Below, piece by piece: positions 36,538 through 45,366 of a stretch of 64,000 nucleotides of DNA. The stretch comes from JAIRVZ01 sp031553755. Lineage in GTDB: Bacteria > Bacteroidota > Bacteroidia > Bacteroidales > Azobacteroidaceae. Made by a program: the position numbers and the translations under genes. The first letter of the stretch is position 1. Each line of letters opens with the position of its first letter. Location: contig JAVBKZ010000039.1 of the NCBI GenBank assembly GCA_031553755.1, positions 1 through 64,000 on the forward strand, in the 5' to 3' direction. The notes beneath the pieces were generated by a model. That model saw nothing but the letters and a program-made list of their open reading frames with translations, searched no databases and was not told where the DNA came from.

Positions 36538-36611
36538 GTTGACAAGTAAACGAGTTAACAAGTTGACAAGGTAATTTGCTTGTTAACTCGTCAACTTGTC
36601 TACTCGTTAAC
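36538..36611. repeat. Paired inverted element, 8-bp GTTGACAA / GTAAACGA family
   Basis: Left arm: octads GTTGACAA, GTAAACGA, GTTAACAA, GTTGACAA. Right arm: CTTGTTAA, CTCGTCAA, CTTGTCTA, CTCGTTAA. The arms are near-complements of about 33 bases with a loop of 8. It fills the space between ahcY and the CoA ligase gene. Confidence 0.85.
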
Positions 36612-38029
36612 TAATATCTGTAATGTTCCGGTTTATAAGGGCCTTCGGGCTTTACTCCGATATAAGCGGCTTGTTCGGGAGTTAATGTTGTCAATTCTAC
36701 TCCGATATTAGCCAAATGTAAGCGAGCTACTTCTTCATCTAAATATTTAGGTAAGCGATAAACTCCGATTTCATAATTTTTTTGCCACAAATCGATTTGA
36801 GCCAACGTTTGATTCGTAAACGAATTACTCATCACAAAAGAAGGATGTCCTGTCGCGCAACCCAAATTAACCAAACGTCCTTCTGCCAATAAGAAAATAG
36901 AATTTCCTGTGGGGAAAGTATATTTATCAACTTGAGGCTTGATGTTTAGGTGTTTAATTCCTTTGTAATTAGCTAATTTGTCAACTTGGATTTCATTGTC
37001 GAAATGTCCGATGTTACATACGATCGCCTGGTCTTTCATTTGTTCCAGATGTTCTATGCGGATAACGTCACGGTTTCCGGTGGTAGTAACAAAAATATTA
37101 CCTTCTTTCACCGCTTTTTCTATTGTTGTCACTTCAAAACCTTCCATCGCGGCCTGTAAAGCGCAGATTGGATCGATTTCAGTAACAATCACACGGGCTC
37201 CATAAGAACGCATCGATTTAGCGCAACCTTTGCCCACATCTCCATATCCTAATACAACCACCACTTTTCCTGCAATCATTACGTCAGTAGCGCGTTTGAT
37301 TCCATCGGCTAAAGATTCGCGGCATCCATATAAATTATCGAATTTAGATTTTGTAACCGAATCGTTTACATTGATAGCCGGAACCAATAATTCGCCATTT
37401 TCCATCATTTGATATAAACGGTGTACACCTGTTGTCGTTTCTTCCGAAATACCTTTTAATTCAGCAACTGTGCGAGTCCAACGTTGATTATCTTCTTTTA
37501 AAATAGCGTTTAAAGTATCTAAAATCACTTGTTCTTCATGATTTCCGCCTTTTCTATTGATGGTTTCGGCTTCTTTTTCAGCCTTACACCCCCAATGGAT
37601 AAGCAAAGAAGCATCTCCTCCGTCATCTACAATTAAATTCGGACCTTTTCCTCCGGGAAAACGCAGAGCCATATCTGTGCACCACCAGTATTCTTCCAGT
37701 GTTTCGCCTTTCCATGCGAATACAGGAATTCCGGCGGCAGCAATAGCGGCTGCGGCATGATCTTGAGTGGAAAATATGTTACAACTTGCCCAACGCACAT
37801 CAGCGCCAAGTTCAACAAGCGTTTCTATCAAAACAGCCGTTTGTATAGTCATATGCAAGGAACCAGTTATACGGGCTCCTTGCAAAGGCTTTTCATTACT
37901 ATATTTTTCACGAAGCGACATCAATCCCGGCATTTCATGTTCGGCAATTTCTATTTCTTTTCTGCCGAATTCGGCAAGATCCATATTTGCTACTTTATAC
38001 GGCAAATCGAACGATAATTTTTGTGACAT
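36611..38029 (-). CDS. ahcY: Adenosylhomocysteinase
   Basis: A 472-residue NAD-dependent enzyme that splits S-adenosylhomocysteine to adenosine and homocysteine. The N-terminal substrate domain has LQGARITGSLHMTIQTAVLI and STQDHAAAAI; the Rossmann NAD domain has VVVLGYGDVGKGCAKSM (about 262-278); the C-terminus is PEGPYKPEHYRY with the conserved Lys and Tyr that reach into the partner subunit. Length is standard for the bacterial long form. Its promoter has a -7 box at 38057-38064. Confidence 0.97.
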   Translation of the reverse strand: MSQKLSFDLPYKVANMDLAEFGRKEIEIAEHEMPGLMSLREKYSNEKPLQGARITGSLHMTIQTAVLIETLVELGADVRWASCNIFSTQDHAAAAIAAAGIPVFAWKGETLEEYWWCTDMALRFPGGKGPNLIVDDGGDASLLIHWGCKAEKEAETINRKGGNHEEQVILDTLNAILKEDNQRWTRTVAELKGISEETTTGVHRLYQMMENGELLVPAINVNDSVTKSKFDNLYGCRESLADGIKRATDVMIAGKVVVVLGYGDVGKGCAKSMRSYGARVIVTEIDPICALQAAMEGFEVTTIEKAVKEGNIFVTTTGNRDVIRIEHLEQMKDQAIVCNIGHFDNEIQVDKLANYKGIKHLNIKPQVDKYTFPTGNSIFLLAEGRLVNLGCATGHPSFVMSNSFTNQTLAQIDLWQKNYEIGVYRLPKYLDEEVARLHLANIGVELTTLTPEQAAYIGVKPEGPYKPEHYRY

Positions 38030-38056
38030 ATTTTAATCCATTTATTAAATTTGCTG

Positions 38057-38064
38057 CAAAGGTA
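38057..38064 (-). promoter_or_regulatory. -7 box of the ahcY promoter
   Basis: Minus-strand TACCTTTG, 28 bases ahead of the ATG. The short leader leaves no room for an S-adenosylhomocysteine riboswitch. Confidence 0.6.
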
Positions 38065-38126
38065 GTAATTTAAGAAATATATAATCCATATTTGTAACTT
38101 TCTTAAAATATAAAATTATTTTCCTG

Positions 38127-38163
38127 TTTGCGCACACAGGATTAAAATAATGTATTATATTTG
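38127..38163 (+). promoter_or_regulatory. Candidate promoter of the uronate/pectin operon
   Basis: TATATTTG at 38156-38163 with TTTG at 38127-38130. The spacer of 25 bases is longer than the usual 19-21, so the -33 part is doubtful. The leader to the first ATG (38323) would be about 150 bases and includes the repeat pair at 38192-38285. Confidence 0.45.
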
Positions 38164-38191
38164 TAGCCGGTTAAAAGTGTTTAAATAGATT

Positions 38192-38285
38192 AAACACAAA
38201 GTTCACGGAGCAATTATTTACAGAGTAGATACTGATTATATCGTGATGGCATACCCTGTAAAAAAAATCCTTTTACTTTGTGTTT
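38192..38285. repeat. Inverted repeat AAACACAAAGT / ACTTTGTGTTT in the operon leader
   Basis: Eleven-base arms at 38192-38202 and 38275-38285 enclose about 72 bases. It belongs to the same loose family as 7307-7355. It lies in the presumed 5' leader of the uronate operon. Confidence 0.5.
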
Positions 38286-38322
38286 GATAAAAAGTGGACG
38301 AATTCATTTATAAAAATAGGAT

Positions 38323-39561
38323 ATGAAGCGGGCTATATTTATTTTTTCTGTATTTTTTTGTTTTTTTGCTATCGGAAACGGCAAAAACAACGTTGTAAAA
38401 TTATCTTTGGAAAACAAGACAAATCAACGTATTGTCGATTTTGTAGTGGAAATTCCGTTTCCTAAATTTGAAAAAATAGGGATTTCCGAATTTACCGCTC
38501 AGTCCGGCGATGAAATTGTTCCTGTAGAATTCGTTTTAGATTTGAATGGAAATTGGAAAGCAATATTTCCTGTTGCCTTTATCAATCCTAAAGAAATCAA
38601 AATCTTTGAAATCAAACAAGGCTTTTCGCGATCATATCCCAAACGTACTTATGCCGAATTGTCTCACAGAATCGGGGGAAATCCGAAAGATTTCAAATAC
38701 GACAGGAAAGATACCGTTTATACTTGGGTAAAACCTAATTATATGAAACTCCCCGGAACTTTCCGCGATCATGCTTTTTATATTAAATATGAAGGGCCGG
38801 GATGGGAAAGCGACAAAGTGGCTTTCAGATTTTATCTCGATCAACGAAACGCGATTGATGTGTTTGCGAAAAATACTCCGGGAATAATTTTACCACAAGT
38901 TGGGATGGATGGTTATGAAAACTATCATAATCCTGCTGTTTCTCGTTGGGGAGTAGATCAAATGTCGGTCGGGAATTCATTAGGAATCGGTTCGATCGCT
39001 TATTGGAACGGACAAAAGGCGATTCGTGTGGAAGAACGTGACAGTGTTGAATGTTTTATTCAAAAAGATGGAAAAATCCGTTCGCAGGTAAAAACATCTT
39101 ATTATGGATGGAATATTGATGGAATGAAATACAATTTAAAATCGTTAATCTCAATTGATGCCGGAAGTCGAGCGTCTCACATGGAGTTGCAAATAGATAA
39201 AAACATTCCTAATTTAGCGACCGGAATTATCAAAAAAGAAAATGTTGAATTACTAATCGGTAATGAAAAAAAATCAGAATGGTCATATATCGCGACTTGG
39301 GGTAAACAAAGCCATGAAGATAAATATCAAAAAAGCCGTATGATGGGTTTAGCTGTTTTTGTACGGACCAAGCAAATTAAAGAAATTACAAGCGATAATC
39401 TGAATCATGTTGTTGTTTTAATGCCTGAGAACGGGTATGTCGATTATTATTTCATGCCTACTTGGGAATTAGATGTAGAACCGGTTAAAACTATGACCGA
39501 TTTTCAGCGATGCATTGATGAAGTTTTGATTAAATTAAATAATCCAATAACAATAAAATAG
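38323..39561 (+). CDS. DUF4861 secreted protein of pectin loci
   Basis: A 412-residue protein with signal peptide (1-20, ending IGNG). The sequence fits DUF4861: an N-terminal beta domain with LENKTNQRIVDFVVEI and VPVEFVL, then KVAFRFYLDQRNAIDVFAK, the DGYENYHNPAVSRWGVDQM block, and a C-terminal beta-sandwich. Members occur in Bacteroidetes pectin loci next to GH105 and kdu genes; enzymatic activity is not established and a role in handling unsaturated galacturonides is inferred. It is the first gene of the operon, and an inverted element separates it from kduI. Confidence 0.78.
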   Translation: MKRAIFIFSVFFCFFAIGNGKNNVVKLSLENKTNQRIVDFVVEIPFPKFEKIGISEFTAQSGDEIVPVEFVLDLNGNWKAIFPVAFINPKEIKIFEIKQGFSRSYPKRTYAELSHRIGGNPKDFKYDRKDTVYTWVKPNYMKLPGTFRDHAFYIKYEGPGWESDKVAFRFYLDQRNAIDVFAKNTPGIILPQVGMDGYENYHNPAVSRWGVDQMSVGNSLGIGSIAYWNGQKAIRVEERDSVECFIQKDGKIRSQVKTSYYGWNIDGMKYNLKSLISIDAGSRASHMELQIDKNIPNLATGIIKKENVELLIGNEKKSEWSYIATWGKQSHEDKYQKSRMMGLAVFVRTKQIKEITSDNLNHVVVLMPENGYVDYYFMPTWELDVEPVKTMTDFQRCIDEVLIKLNNPITIK

Positions 39562-39647
39562 TGACGAGTGATAAGTAGACGAGTGACAAGTTTTATCATT
39601 GTCGTGCATAAACAAACTCGTCACTTATCATTCGTCACTCGTCACTA
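39561..39647. repeat. Paired inverted element, GTGACGA / GTGATAA family
   Basis: Left arm GTGACGA-GTGATAA-GTAGACGA-GTGACAA; right arm ACTCGTCACTTATC then ATTCGTCACTCGTCAC. It begins on the last base of the stop codon of the DUF4861 gene and ends 7 bases before the kduI ATG. The sequence just after it (ACTAAAAAAGTAT) recurs at the other copy of this family at 45290-45366. Confidence 0.85.
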
Positions 39648-39654
39648 AAAAAGT

Positions 39655-40497
39655 ATGAAAACAAGAATTGAAGAACGCTGGGGTACGCACCCGAATGACG
39701 TAAAACATTACGACACGACGCAATTGCGTAAAGAGTTTTTAGTAGAAAAATTATTCGCTGCCGATGAAGTATTATTGACTTATACTCACAACGACCGCTT
39801 GATTATCGGAGGTATTCTTCCTGTAAACGAAGCCTTGAAATTAGAGACGGTCGATTTGATTCGTTCCGAATATTTCTGCGAACGTCGCGAAGTTGGCGTA
39901 ATTTGTATCGAAGGAGATGGTATTATTTCTGTCGACGGAACAGATTATCCAATGACATTCAAAGATGCTCTTTATATCGGTCGTGGAGCAAAAGAAGTTA
40001 TTTTCAAGAGTAATAACAAAATAAATCCTGCGAAATATTATATCGCTTCTTCTCCTGCTCATACAGCCTATCCTACTGCAAAAATCACTTCTGAAATGAG
40101 AAGAGTGAAGGATTTAGGCTCCGCGGAAACTTGTAACAAACGAATATTGAATCAATTGATTTTGAGCGAGATATTACCTTGTTGTCAACTTCAAATGGGA
40201 ATGACTGAGATTCAACCCGGAAGCGCATGGAACACAATGCCTCCTCATACTCACTCTCGTCGTATGGAAGCATATTTCTATTTCAAAGTTCCTGCAGAAC
40301 AAGCGGTATGTCATTTTATGGGAGAACCGCAGGAAACACGCCATATTTTTATGGGTAACGAACAAGCCGTGATTTCTCCTTCCTGGTCGATTCACTCCGC
40401 AGCCGGAACAAGTAATTATACTTTCATCTGGGCGATGTGTGGCGAAAATCTCGACTACAACGATATGGATACATTTACAGCGGATAAACTTAGATAA
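39655..40497 (+). CDS. kduI: 5-dehydro-4-deoxy-D-glucuronate isomerase
   Basis: A 280-residue cytosolic cupin enzyme that isomerises 4-deoxy-L-threo-5-hexosulose uronate, the end product of pectin and other uronan lyases, to 3-deoxy-D-glycero-2,5-hexodiulosonate. Zinc ligands by comparison with E. coli KduI are His198, His200, Glu205 and His247, in PPHTHSRRMEAYFYF and SWSIHSAAG. The N-terminal start KTRIEERWGTHPNDVKHYDT is typical. KduD, three genes on, takes the next step. Confidence 0.97.
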   Translation: MKTRIEERWGTHPNDVKHYDTTQLRKEFLVEKLFAADEVLLTYTHNDRLIIGGILPVNEALKLETVDLIRSEYFCERREVGVICIEGDGIISVDGTDYPMTFKDALYIGRGAKEVIFKSNNKINPAKYYIASSPAHTAYPTAKITSEMRRVKDLGSAETCNKRILNQLILSEILPCCQLQMGMTEIQPGSAWNTMPPHTHSRRMEAYFYFKVPAEQAVCHFMGEPQETRHIFMGNEQAVISPSWSIHSAAGTSNYTFIWAMCGENLDYNDMDTFTADKLR

Positions 40498-40500
40498 TTA

Positions 40501-40579
40501 ATTGAGAATTGAGAGTGGAAAATTGAGAATGAAAAGTTAAACTCTCAATTCTCCACTCTCAATTCTCCACTCTCAATTC
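40501..40579. repeat. Paired inverted element, 7-bp ATTGAGA / GTGGAAA family
   Basis: Left arm: heptads ATTGAGA, GTGGAAA, ATTGAGA, ATGAAAA. Right arm: CTCTCAATTCTCCA repeated. It starts 3 bases after the kduI stop and ends 7 before the uxaC ATG. The right arm is longer than the left by about two units. Confidence 0.85.
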
Positions 40580-40586
40580 AAATATT

Positions 40587-41993
40587 ATGAAAGCATTCAT
40601 GGACGATAATTTCGTCTTACAAACAGAAACTGCTCAATATTTATATCATGAGCATGCAAAAAAACAACCGATCATTGACTACCATTGTCACTTGAATCCC
40701 GAATTCATAGCTAACGACCGGAAGTTTGATAATCTCGGACAGATTTGGTTGGAAGGCGACCATTACAAATGGCGTGCGATGCGTACAAATGGCGTGGATG
40801 AACGTTTTTGTACGGGAAAAGATACAACCGATTGGGAAAAATTTGAGAAATGGGCGGAAACTGTTCCTTACACCATGCGTAACCCATTGTATCACTGGAC
40901 GCATTTGGAATTAAAATCAGCTTTTGGCGTAAGCAAGATTTTGAAACCGGAAACGGCAAAAGAAATTTACGATGAATGTACGGCTAAATTGCGTACTCCC
41001 GAATTTTCCGCGCGTGGCTTGATGAAACACTACAATGTGGAAGTGGTTTGTACGACCGATGATCCTATTGATTCTTTGGAATATCATATTGCTTTGAAAA
41101 ATGAAGGGTTTTCTGTAAAAGTGCTTCCGACTTGGCGTCCCGACAAAGCGATGGCCGTAGAAGTTCCTGCCGATTTCCGTGCTTATGTCGAAAAATTATC
41201 AGAAGTTTCAGGCGTTTCCATCAGTAAATTTGCCGATTTATTGCATGCACTTCGTGTACGTCATGATTTCTTCGCATCGGTAGGTTGTAAATTATCCGAT
41301 CATGGAATCGAAGAATTTTATGCAGAAGATTATACAGACGCTGAAATTGAAGCAATATTCAATAAGGTATATGGAGGAAAAAATCTTTCTCATGAAGAAA
41401 TCCTGAAATTTAAAACAGCCATGATGGTCGAAGGAGCCAAAATGGACTGGGAAAAAGGATGGACACAACAATTCCATTATGGAGCAATCCGTAATAACAA
41501 CACTCGTTTATTCAAGCAATTAGGTCCGGATACAGGTTTTGATTCTATTGGTGACTTTACTGTAGCTAAAAATATGTCTAAGTTCCTGAATTATTTGGAT
41601 ACAGAGAATAAACTGGCAAAGACAATCATCTATAACTTGAATCCTCGCGACAACGATCTAATCACTACAATGATTGGAAATTTTCAAGATGGTTCAGTTG
41701 CCGGAAAAATACAATTCGGTTCTGGTTGGTGGTTCTTAGATCAAAAACCGGGAATGGAAGCGCAAATGAATTCATTATCTGTTCTTGGTTTGTTGAGCCG
41801 CTTTGTGGGAATGCTGACCGATTCACGCAGTTTCCTGTCGTATCCTCGTCATGAATATTTCCGTCGCATTCTTTGTAATCTGATAGGAAATGATGTAGAA
41901 CAAGGATTATTGCCTGCTTCCGAATTGCCGTTCCTTGCTCAAATGGTAGAAAATATTTCCTACTATAACGCTAAAAATTTCTTTAAATTTTAG
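40587..41993 (+). CDS. uxaC: Glucuronate/galacturonate isomerase
   Basis: A 468-residue amidohydrolase-fold enzyme that turns D-galacturonate to D-tagaturonate and D-glucuronate to D-fructuronate. Family signs are PIIDYHCHLNPEFIANDRKF near the N-terminus, LYHWTHLELKSAFG, CTTDDPIDSLEYH, VLPTWRPDKAM, and the C-terminal LLSRFVGMLTDSRSFLSYPRHEYFRR. Length is standard. It feeds UxaB in the same operon. Confidence 0.97.
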   Translation: MKAFMDDNFVLQTETAQYLYHEHAKKQPIIDYHCHLNPEFIANDRKFDNLGQIWLEGDHYKWRAMRTNGVDERFCTGKDTTDWEKFEKWAETVPYTMRNPLYHWTHLELKSAFGVSKILKPETAKEIYDECTAKLRTPEFSARGLMKHYNVEVVCTTDDPIDSLEYHIALKNEGFSVKVLPTWRPDKAMAVEVPADFRAYVEKLSEVSGVSISKFADLLHALRVRHDFFASVGCKLSDHGIEEFYAEDYTDAEIEAIFNKVYGGKNLSHEEILKFKTAMMVEGAKMDWEKGWTQQFHYGAIRNNNTRLFKQLGPDTGFDSIGDFTVAKNMSKFLNYLDTENKLAKTIIYNLNPRDNDLITTMIGNFQDGSVAGKIQFGSGWWFLDQKPGMEAQMNSLSVLGLLSRFVGMLTDSRSFLSYPRHEYFRRILCNLIGNDVEQGLLPASELPFLAQMVENISYYNAKNFFKF

Positions 41994-42254
41994 AGCCCCT
42001 CCCCAACCCTCCCCCAGAGGGAGGGAGTTGGCTTATATGCTGAAACAATAGATAAGTAATTGTTCAAAATTAGTTCATCCTTTGGGTTTGTTTAATGTTC
42101 AATGATTAACGTTGAAAATGAAAGAGTTAAACATTAAACTTTCAACATTAAACAAATAAACTAAATATGATAGTACACTTAAAATAAATATGTATAATTA
42201 AATAAACATTCATTATCCTAAGCCCTTCCCTTTGGGGAGGGTTGGGTGAGGCTT
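41994..42254. repeat. Nested inverted element (CCCTCCCC outer, TTTAATGTT inner)
   Basis: Outer arms: GAGCCCCTCCCCAACCCTCC at 41994 onwards and GGGGAGGGTTGGGTGAGGCT ending 42254. Inner arms: GTTTGTTTAATGTTCAA at about 42087 and TTCAACATTAAACAAATAAAC ending 42162, with a second copy of the inner unit in the left arm. The left outer arm also carries a small local hairpin. It fills the gap from the uxaC stop to 6 bases before the kdgK ATG. The GC-rich outer arms stand out from the AT-rich genome. Confidence 0.85.
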
Positions 42255-42260
42255 ATTAAA

Positions 42261-43301
42261 ATGAAAAAAGTAGTAACTTTCGGTGAGATTATGCTTCGTT
42301 TAGCAACTCCCGGCTATCAGAGATTTATTCAATCAACTAACCTGAACTCCACCTTTGGAGGAGGTGAAGCCAATGTGGCTGTATCGTTATCAAATTATGG
42401 TATTCCTACCGATTTTGTAACTCGTTTACCTAAAAATGACATTGCAGATTGGTGTATTTCTGATTTAAGGAAATACAACGTAGGAGTAAACAACATCGTT
42501 CGAGGTGGAGAACGTGTTGGAATCTACTTCTTGGAAACAGGAGCCGTAGCTCGCGCTTCTAAGGTAGTGTACGACCGTGCGAATTCTTCTATCGCCGACA
42601 TCAAACCGGGAATGGTAAACTGGCGTGAGATTTTCAAAGATGCACAGTGGTTTCATTGGACAGGAATCACTCCTGCACTTTCTCAAGGAGCTGCCGACGC
42701 TTGTTTGGAAGCTATCAAAATCGCTAATGAAATGGGTGTAACTGTTTCTACAGATTTGAACTATCGTAAAAATCTTTGGAAATATGGTAAATCTGCTTCA
42801 GAAGTAATGCCAGCTTTGGTAGAAGGTTGCGATATCATTCTTGGCAATGAAGAAGATGCAGAAAAAGTATTCGGAATCAAACCTGAAGGTTTTGATGTTG
42901 CTCACACAGGAGGCGAAGTGAACGCAGCCGAATTCGAATCGGTTTGTACACAAATGATGAAAAAATTCCCTCGTGCGAAGAAAGTAATCATCACATTACG
43001 TGGTTCTATCAACGCCAACCACAATACTTGGGGAGGTTGTTTGTATGCTAACGGAAAATTGTATCAATCTAAACGTTACGACATCACTCATATCGTTGAC
43101 CGTGTAGGAGGAGGCGATTCTTTCATGGGTGGTTTGATTTACGGACTAATTTCTTATCCGGCCGACGACCAAAAAGCATTGGAATTTGCTGTAGCAGCTT
43201 CATGCTTGAAACACACTATCTACGGAGACTTCAACCTTGTTTCTGTTTCAGAAGTTGAAAGTTTGATGGGTGGAGATGGTTCAGGGCGAGTTTCACGTTA
43301 A
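42261..43301 (+). CDS. kdgK: 2-keto-3-deoxygluconate kinase
   Basis: A 346-residue PfkB-family sugar kinase that phosphorylates KDG to KDPG. The N-terminal KKVVTFGEIMLRLATPGYQR and FGGGEANVAVSLSNYG bind the sugar; the C-terminal signature VDRVGGGDSFMGGLIYGL holds the catalytic Asp and anion hole. The start is the ATG at 42261; the open frame reaches a GTG at 42246 that lies inside the outer repeat arm. It joins both uronate branches at KDG. Confidence 0.94.
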   Translation: MKKVVTFGEIMLRLATPGYQRFIQSTNLNSTFGGGEANVAVSLSNYGIPTDFVTRLPKNDIADWCISDLRKYNVGVNNIVRGGERVGIYFLETGAVARASKVVYDRANSSIADIKPGMVNWREIFKDAQWFHWTGITPALSQGAADACLEAIKIANEMGVTVSTDLNYRKNLWKYGKSASEVMPALVEGCDIILGNEEDAEKVFGIKPEGFDVAHTGGEVNAAEFESVCTQMMKKFPRAKKVIITLRGSINANHNTWGGCLYANGKLYQSKRYDITHIVDRVGGGDSFMGGLIYGLISYPADDQKALEFAVAASCLKHTIYGDFNLVSVSEVESLMGGDGSGRVSR

Positions 43302-43308
43302 TAAAATA

Positions 43309-43389
43309 ATGGAGAATGGAGAGTGGAGAATTGAAAATGTGATAGTTAACTTTCATCATTCTCAATTCTCAATTCTCAATTTTCCACTT
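43309..43389. repeat. Paired inverted element, 7-bp GGAGAAT / GGAGAGT family
   Basis: Left arm: ATGGAGA, ATGGAGA, GTGGAGA, ATTGAAA. Right arm: CATTCTCAATTCTCAATTCT then CAATTTTCCAC. It starts 7 bases after the kdgK stop and ends 13 before the kduD ATG. Same family as 40501-40579 and 48857-48936. Confidence 0.82.
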
Positions 43390-43402
43390 AAAATTATAAA
43401 TT

Positions 43403-44176
43403 ATGTTTTCATTAAAAGGGAAAATAGCTCTTGTAACCGGAGCTTCTTATGGAATAGGTTACGCGATTGCACAAGCTTTGCATGGCGCAGGTGCAACAAT
43501 TGTATTTAACGATATCAATGCAGAATTGGTAGAAAAAGGAATTGCAGCTTATAAAGCTGATGGAATAAAAGCTCATGGTTATGTTTGCGATGTAACCAAT
43601 GAAGAACAAGTATATCAAGTAATCGACCAAATTGCTTCAGAGGTTGGAGTCATTGATATTTTGGTAAACAATGCCGGAATCATCAAACGTATTCCTGCTA
43701 TCGAAATGACTGCTAAAGATTTCCGTCAGGTAATTGATATCGACCTGAATGGTCCATTCATCATGTCGAAAGCGGTTGCTCCCGGAATGATAGAAAAAGG
43801 TGGAGGTAAAATCATCAATATCTGTTCTATGATGAGTGAATTAGGTCGTGAAACAGTTTCGGCTTACGCGGCAGCTAAAGGCGGACTGAAAATGTTGACT
43901 AAAAATTTAGCTTGCGAATGGGCGGAACACAACATTCAAGTAAATGGAATCGGACCGGGTTATATCGCGACTCCGCAAACTGCTCCTTTACGCGAACCGG
44001 GACATCCTTTCAACGATTTTATCATTGCTAAAACTCCGGCTGCCCGTTGGGGAACTCCTGAAGATTTGGCAGGTCCCGCAGTGTTCTTGTCTTCAGAAGC
44101 TTCTGATTTCGTGAACGGACACATTCTTTATGTAGATGGTGGTATTTTGGCTTATATAGGCAAGCAACCGAAATAA
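43403..44176 (+). CDS. kduD: SDR dehydrogenase, probable KduD
   Basis: A 257-residue short-chain dehydrogenase. NAD-binding GASYGIGYA (14-22), NNAGIIKR, catalytic Ser in ICSMMSELG, and YAAAK (155-159). KduD reduces 2,5-diketo-3-deoxygluconate to KDG. The family is often labelled gluconate 5-dehydrogenase in Bacteroidetes; the position beside kduI and kdgK supports KduD. Neighbours on both sides are separated by inverted elements. Confidence 0.88.
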   Translation: MFSLKGKIALVTGASYGIGYAIAQALHGAGATIVFNDINAELVEKGIAAYKADGIKAHGYVCDVTNEEQVYQVIDQIASEVGVIDILVNNAGIIKRIPAIEMTAKDFRQVIDIDLNGPFIMSKAVAPGMIEKGGGKIINICSMMSELGRETVSAYAAAKGGLKMLTKNLACEWAEHNIQVNGIGPGYIATPQTAPLREPGHPFNDFIIAKTPAARWGTPEDLAGPAVFLSSEASDFVNGHILYVDGGILAYIGKQPK

Positions 44177-44618
44177 TTATTAATGAATAATGAATAATGA
44201 GAAATGAATAATAAGAAGGTTTCCATTTTGAACGAAAAAACATTTTCTTTTGCTATTCGCATTGTGAAATTGTCCCAATATCTTCAAAAAGAAAAGGGAG
44301 AATATGTGCTTTCAAAACAAATTCTTCGAAGTGGAACTTCTATTGGAGCCTTAGTTCGAGAATCCGAATTTGGACAAAGCAAAGCAGATTTTGTAAATAA
44401 ACTAAGTATTGCCTTGAAAGAAGCAAATGAAACCGAATATTGGATTTTACTTTTAAGAAATACTGATTTTATTGATGAACGTTTAACTGAAAGTTTACTA
44501 TCTGATTGCAGAGAAATAATTCCTTTACTGGTTTCTTCAATAAAAACAGTAAAGAAAACTTTATCCTGAAGTGTCCAATGAACAGTCATTTTTCATTATT
44601 CATTATTAATTTTTCATT
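44177..44618. mobile_element. Inverted-repeat element carrying a four-helix-bundle gene (copy 1)
   Basis: Arms of TAATGAA/TAATGAG-type heptads and octads lie at 44177-44213 and 44586-44618 and are near-complements. They enclose one gene, 44204-44569. The left arm starts one base after the kduD stop codon; the right arm ends 3 bases before the kdgA ATG. No transposase is present. Treating it as an element is inferred from the symmetrical arms, the accessory gene and the second, unrelated-in-sequence copy at 46811-47404. Confidence 0.65.
44204..44569 (+). CDS. Four-helix-bundle protein (S23/Avd type), subfamily 1
   Basis: A 121-residue helical protein. The core matches the S23 / TIGR02436 four-helix-bundle family: FSFAIRIVKLSQYLQKEKGE, VLSKQILRSGTSIGALVRES, QSKADFVNKLSIALKEANET and YWILLLRNTDF. 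Family members are encoded in intervening sequences of 23S rRNA genes and include Avd, the nucleic-acid- and RT-binding subunit of diversity-generating retroelements; cellular function is otherwise unknown. The start codon and first five residues (MNNKK) are encoded by the left repeat arm. It sits inside the uronate operon, between kduD and kdgA, with no metabolic link. Confidence 0.88.
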   Translation: MNNKKVSILNEKTFSFAIRIVKLSQYLQKEKGEYVLSKQILRSGTSIGALVRESEFGQSKADFVNKLSIALKEANETEYWILLLRNTDFIDERLTESLLSDCREIIPLLVSSIKTVKKTLS

Positions 44619-44621
44619 AAA

Positions 44622-45287
44622 ATGAGATTCAATAAAATACAAATAATCAACACAATGAAAGAAACAGGAATGGTTCCTGTTTTCTATCATTCAGATGTTG
44701 AAGTAGCAAAACAAGTAGTGAGAGCTTGTTATGAAGGAGGCGTTCGCGCTTTTGAATTTACTAACCGTGGAGATTTCGCTCAGGAAGTATTTGGAGAATT
44801 AGTGAAATTCGCTAACAAAGAATGTCCGGGAATGATTCTTGGAATCGGCTCCATTGTTGACCCCGGAACAGCAGCTTTGTATATTCAGTTAGGAACAAAC
44901 TTTATTGTCGGTCCGTTATTCAATCCCGAAGTTGCAAAAATTGCCAATCGTCGTTTAATTCCTTATACTCCCGGATGTGGTTCTGTATCAGAAGTAGGAT
45001 TTGCTCAGGAAATGGGATGCGATTTGTGTAAAGTATTTCCCGGTGATGTGTTAGGCCCTAATTTCGTAAAAGGATTGAAAGCGCCAATGCCTTGGTCGAT
45101 GTTGATGGTTACCGGAGGAGTTAAACCCGAAGAAGCCAATCTGAAATCTTGGTTTGATGCCGGAGTTACTTGTGTTGGAATGGGTTCTAACCTATTTCCT
45201 GCAGATGTAATAGCAGCTAAAGAATGGGGGAAAATCACCCAAATGTGTAAAGACGCTTTAGAAATAATTAAAAAAGTACGCAAATAA
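44622..45287 (+). CDS. kdgA: KDPG / 4-hydroxy-2-oxoglutarate aldolase
   Basis: A 221-residue class I aldolase that splits KDPG to pyruvate and glyceraldehyde-3-phosphate, the last step of uronate breakdown. The TIM-barrel shows RAFEFTNRGDFA (catalytic Glu), GIGSIVDPGTA, FIVGPLFNPEVA and the Schiff-base Lys in CDLCKVFPGDVLGP. Length is normal. Its ATG is only 3 bases past the right arm of the four-helix-bundle element. Confidence 0.95.
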   Translation: MRFNKIQIINTMKETGMVPVFYHSDVEVAKQVVRACYEGGVRAFEFTNRGDFAQEVFGELVKFANKECPGMILGIGSIVDPGTAALYIQLGTNFIVGPLFNPEVAKIANRRLIPYTPGCGSVSEVGFAQEMGCDLCKVFPGDVLGPNFVKGLKAPMPWSMLMVTGGVKPEEANLKSWFDAGVTCVGMGSNLFPADVIAAKEWGKITQMCKDALEIIKKVRK

Positions 45288-45289
45288 TT

Positions 45290-45366
45290 AGTGACAAGTT
45301 ACCAGTGACGAGTTACGAGTCGGTTTACACACGACAAAAATAACTCGTCACTCGTCACTCGTCAAC
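45290..45366. repeat. Paired inverted element, GTGACAA / GTGACGA family
   Basis: Left arm: GTGACAA, GTTACCA, GTGACGA, GTTACGA. Right arm: AACTCGTCACTCGTCACTCG then TCAAC. It starts 2 bases after the kdgA stop and ends 11 before the exuT ATG. Same family as 39561-39647, with matching bases (ACTAAAAAGTAT) just outside the right arm. Confidence 0.85.

Noticed and set aside
38030..38322. S-adenosylhomocysteine riboswitch ahead of ahcY
   Set aside because: The -7 box at 38057-38064 leaves a leader of about 20 bases, too short for a riboswitch, and no pseudoknot-like pairing was seen.
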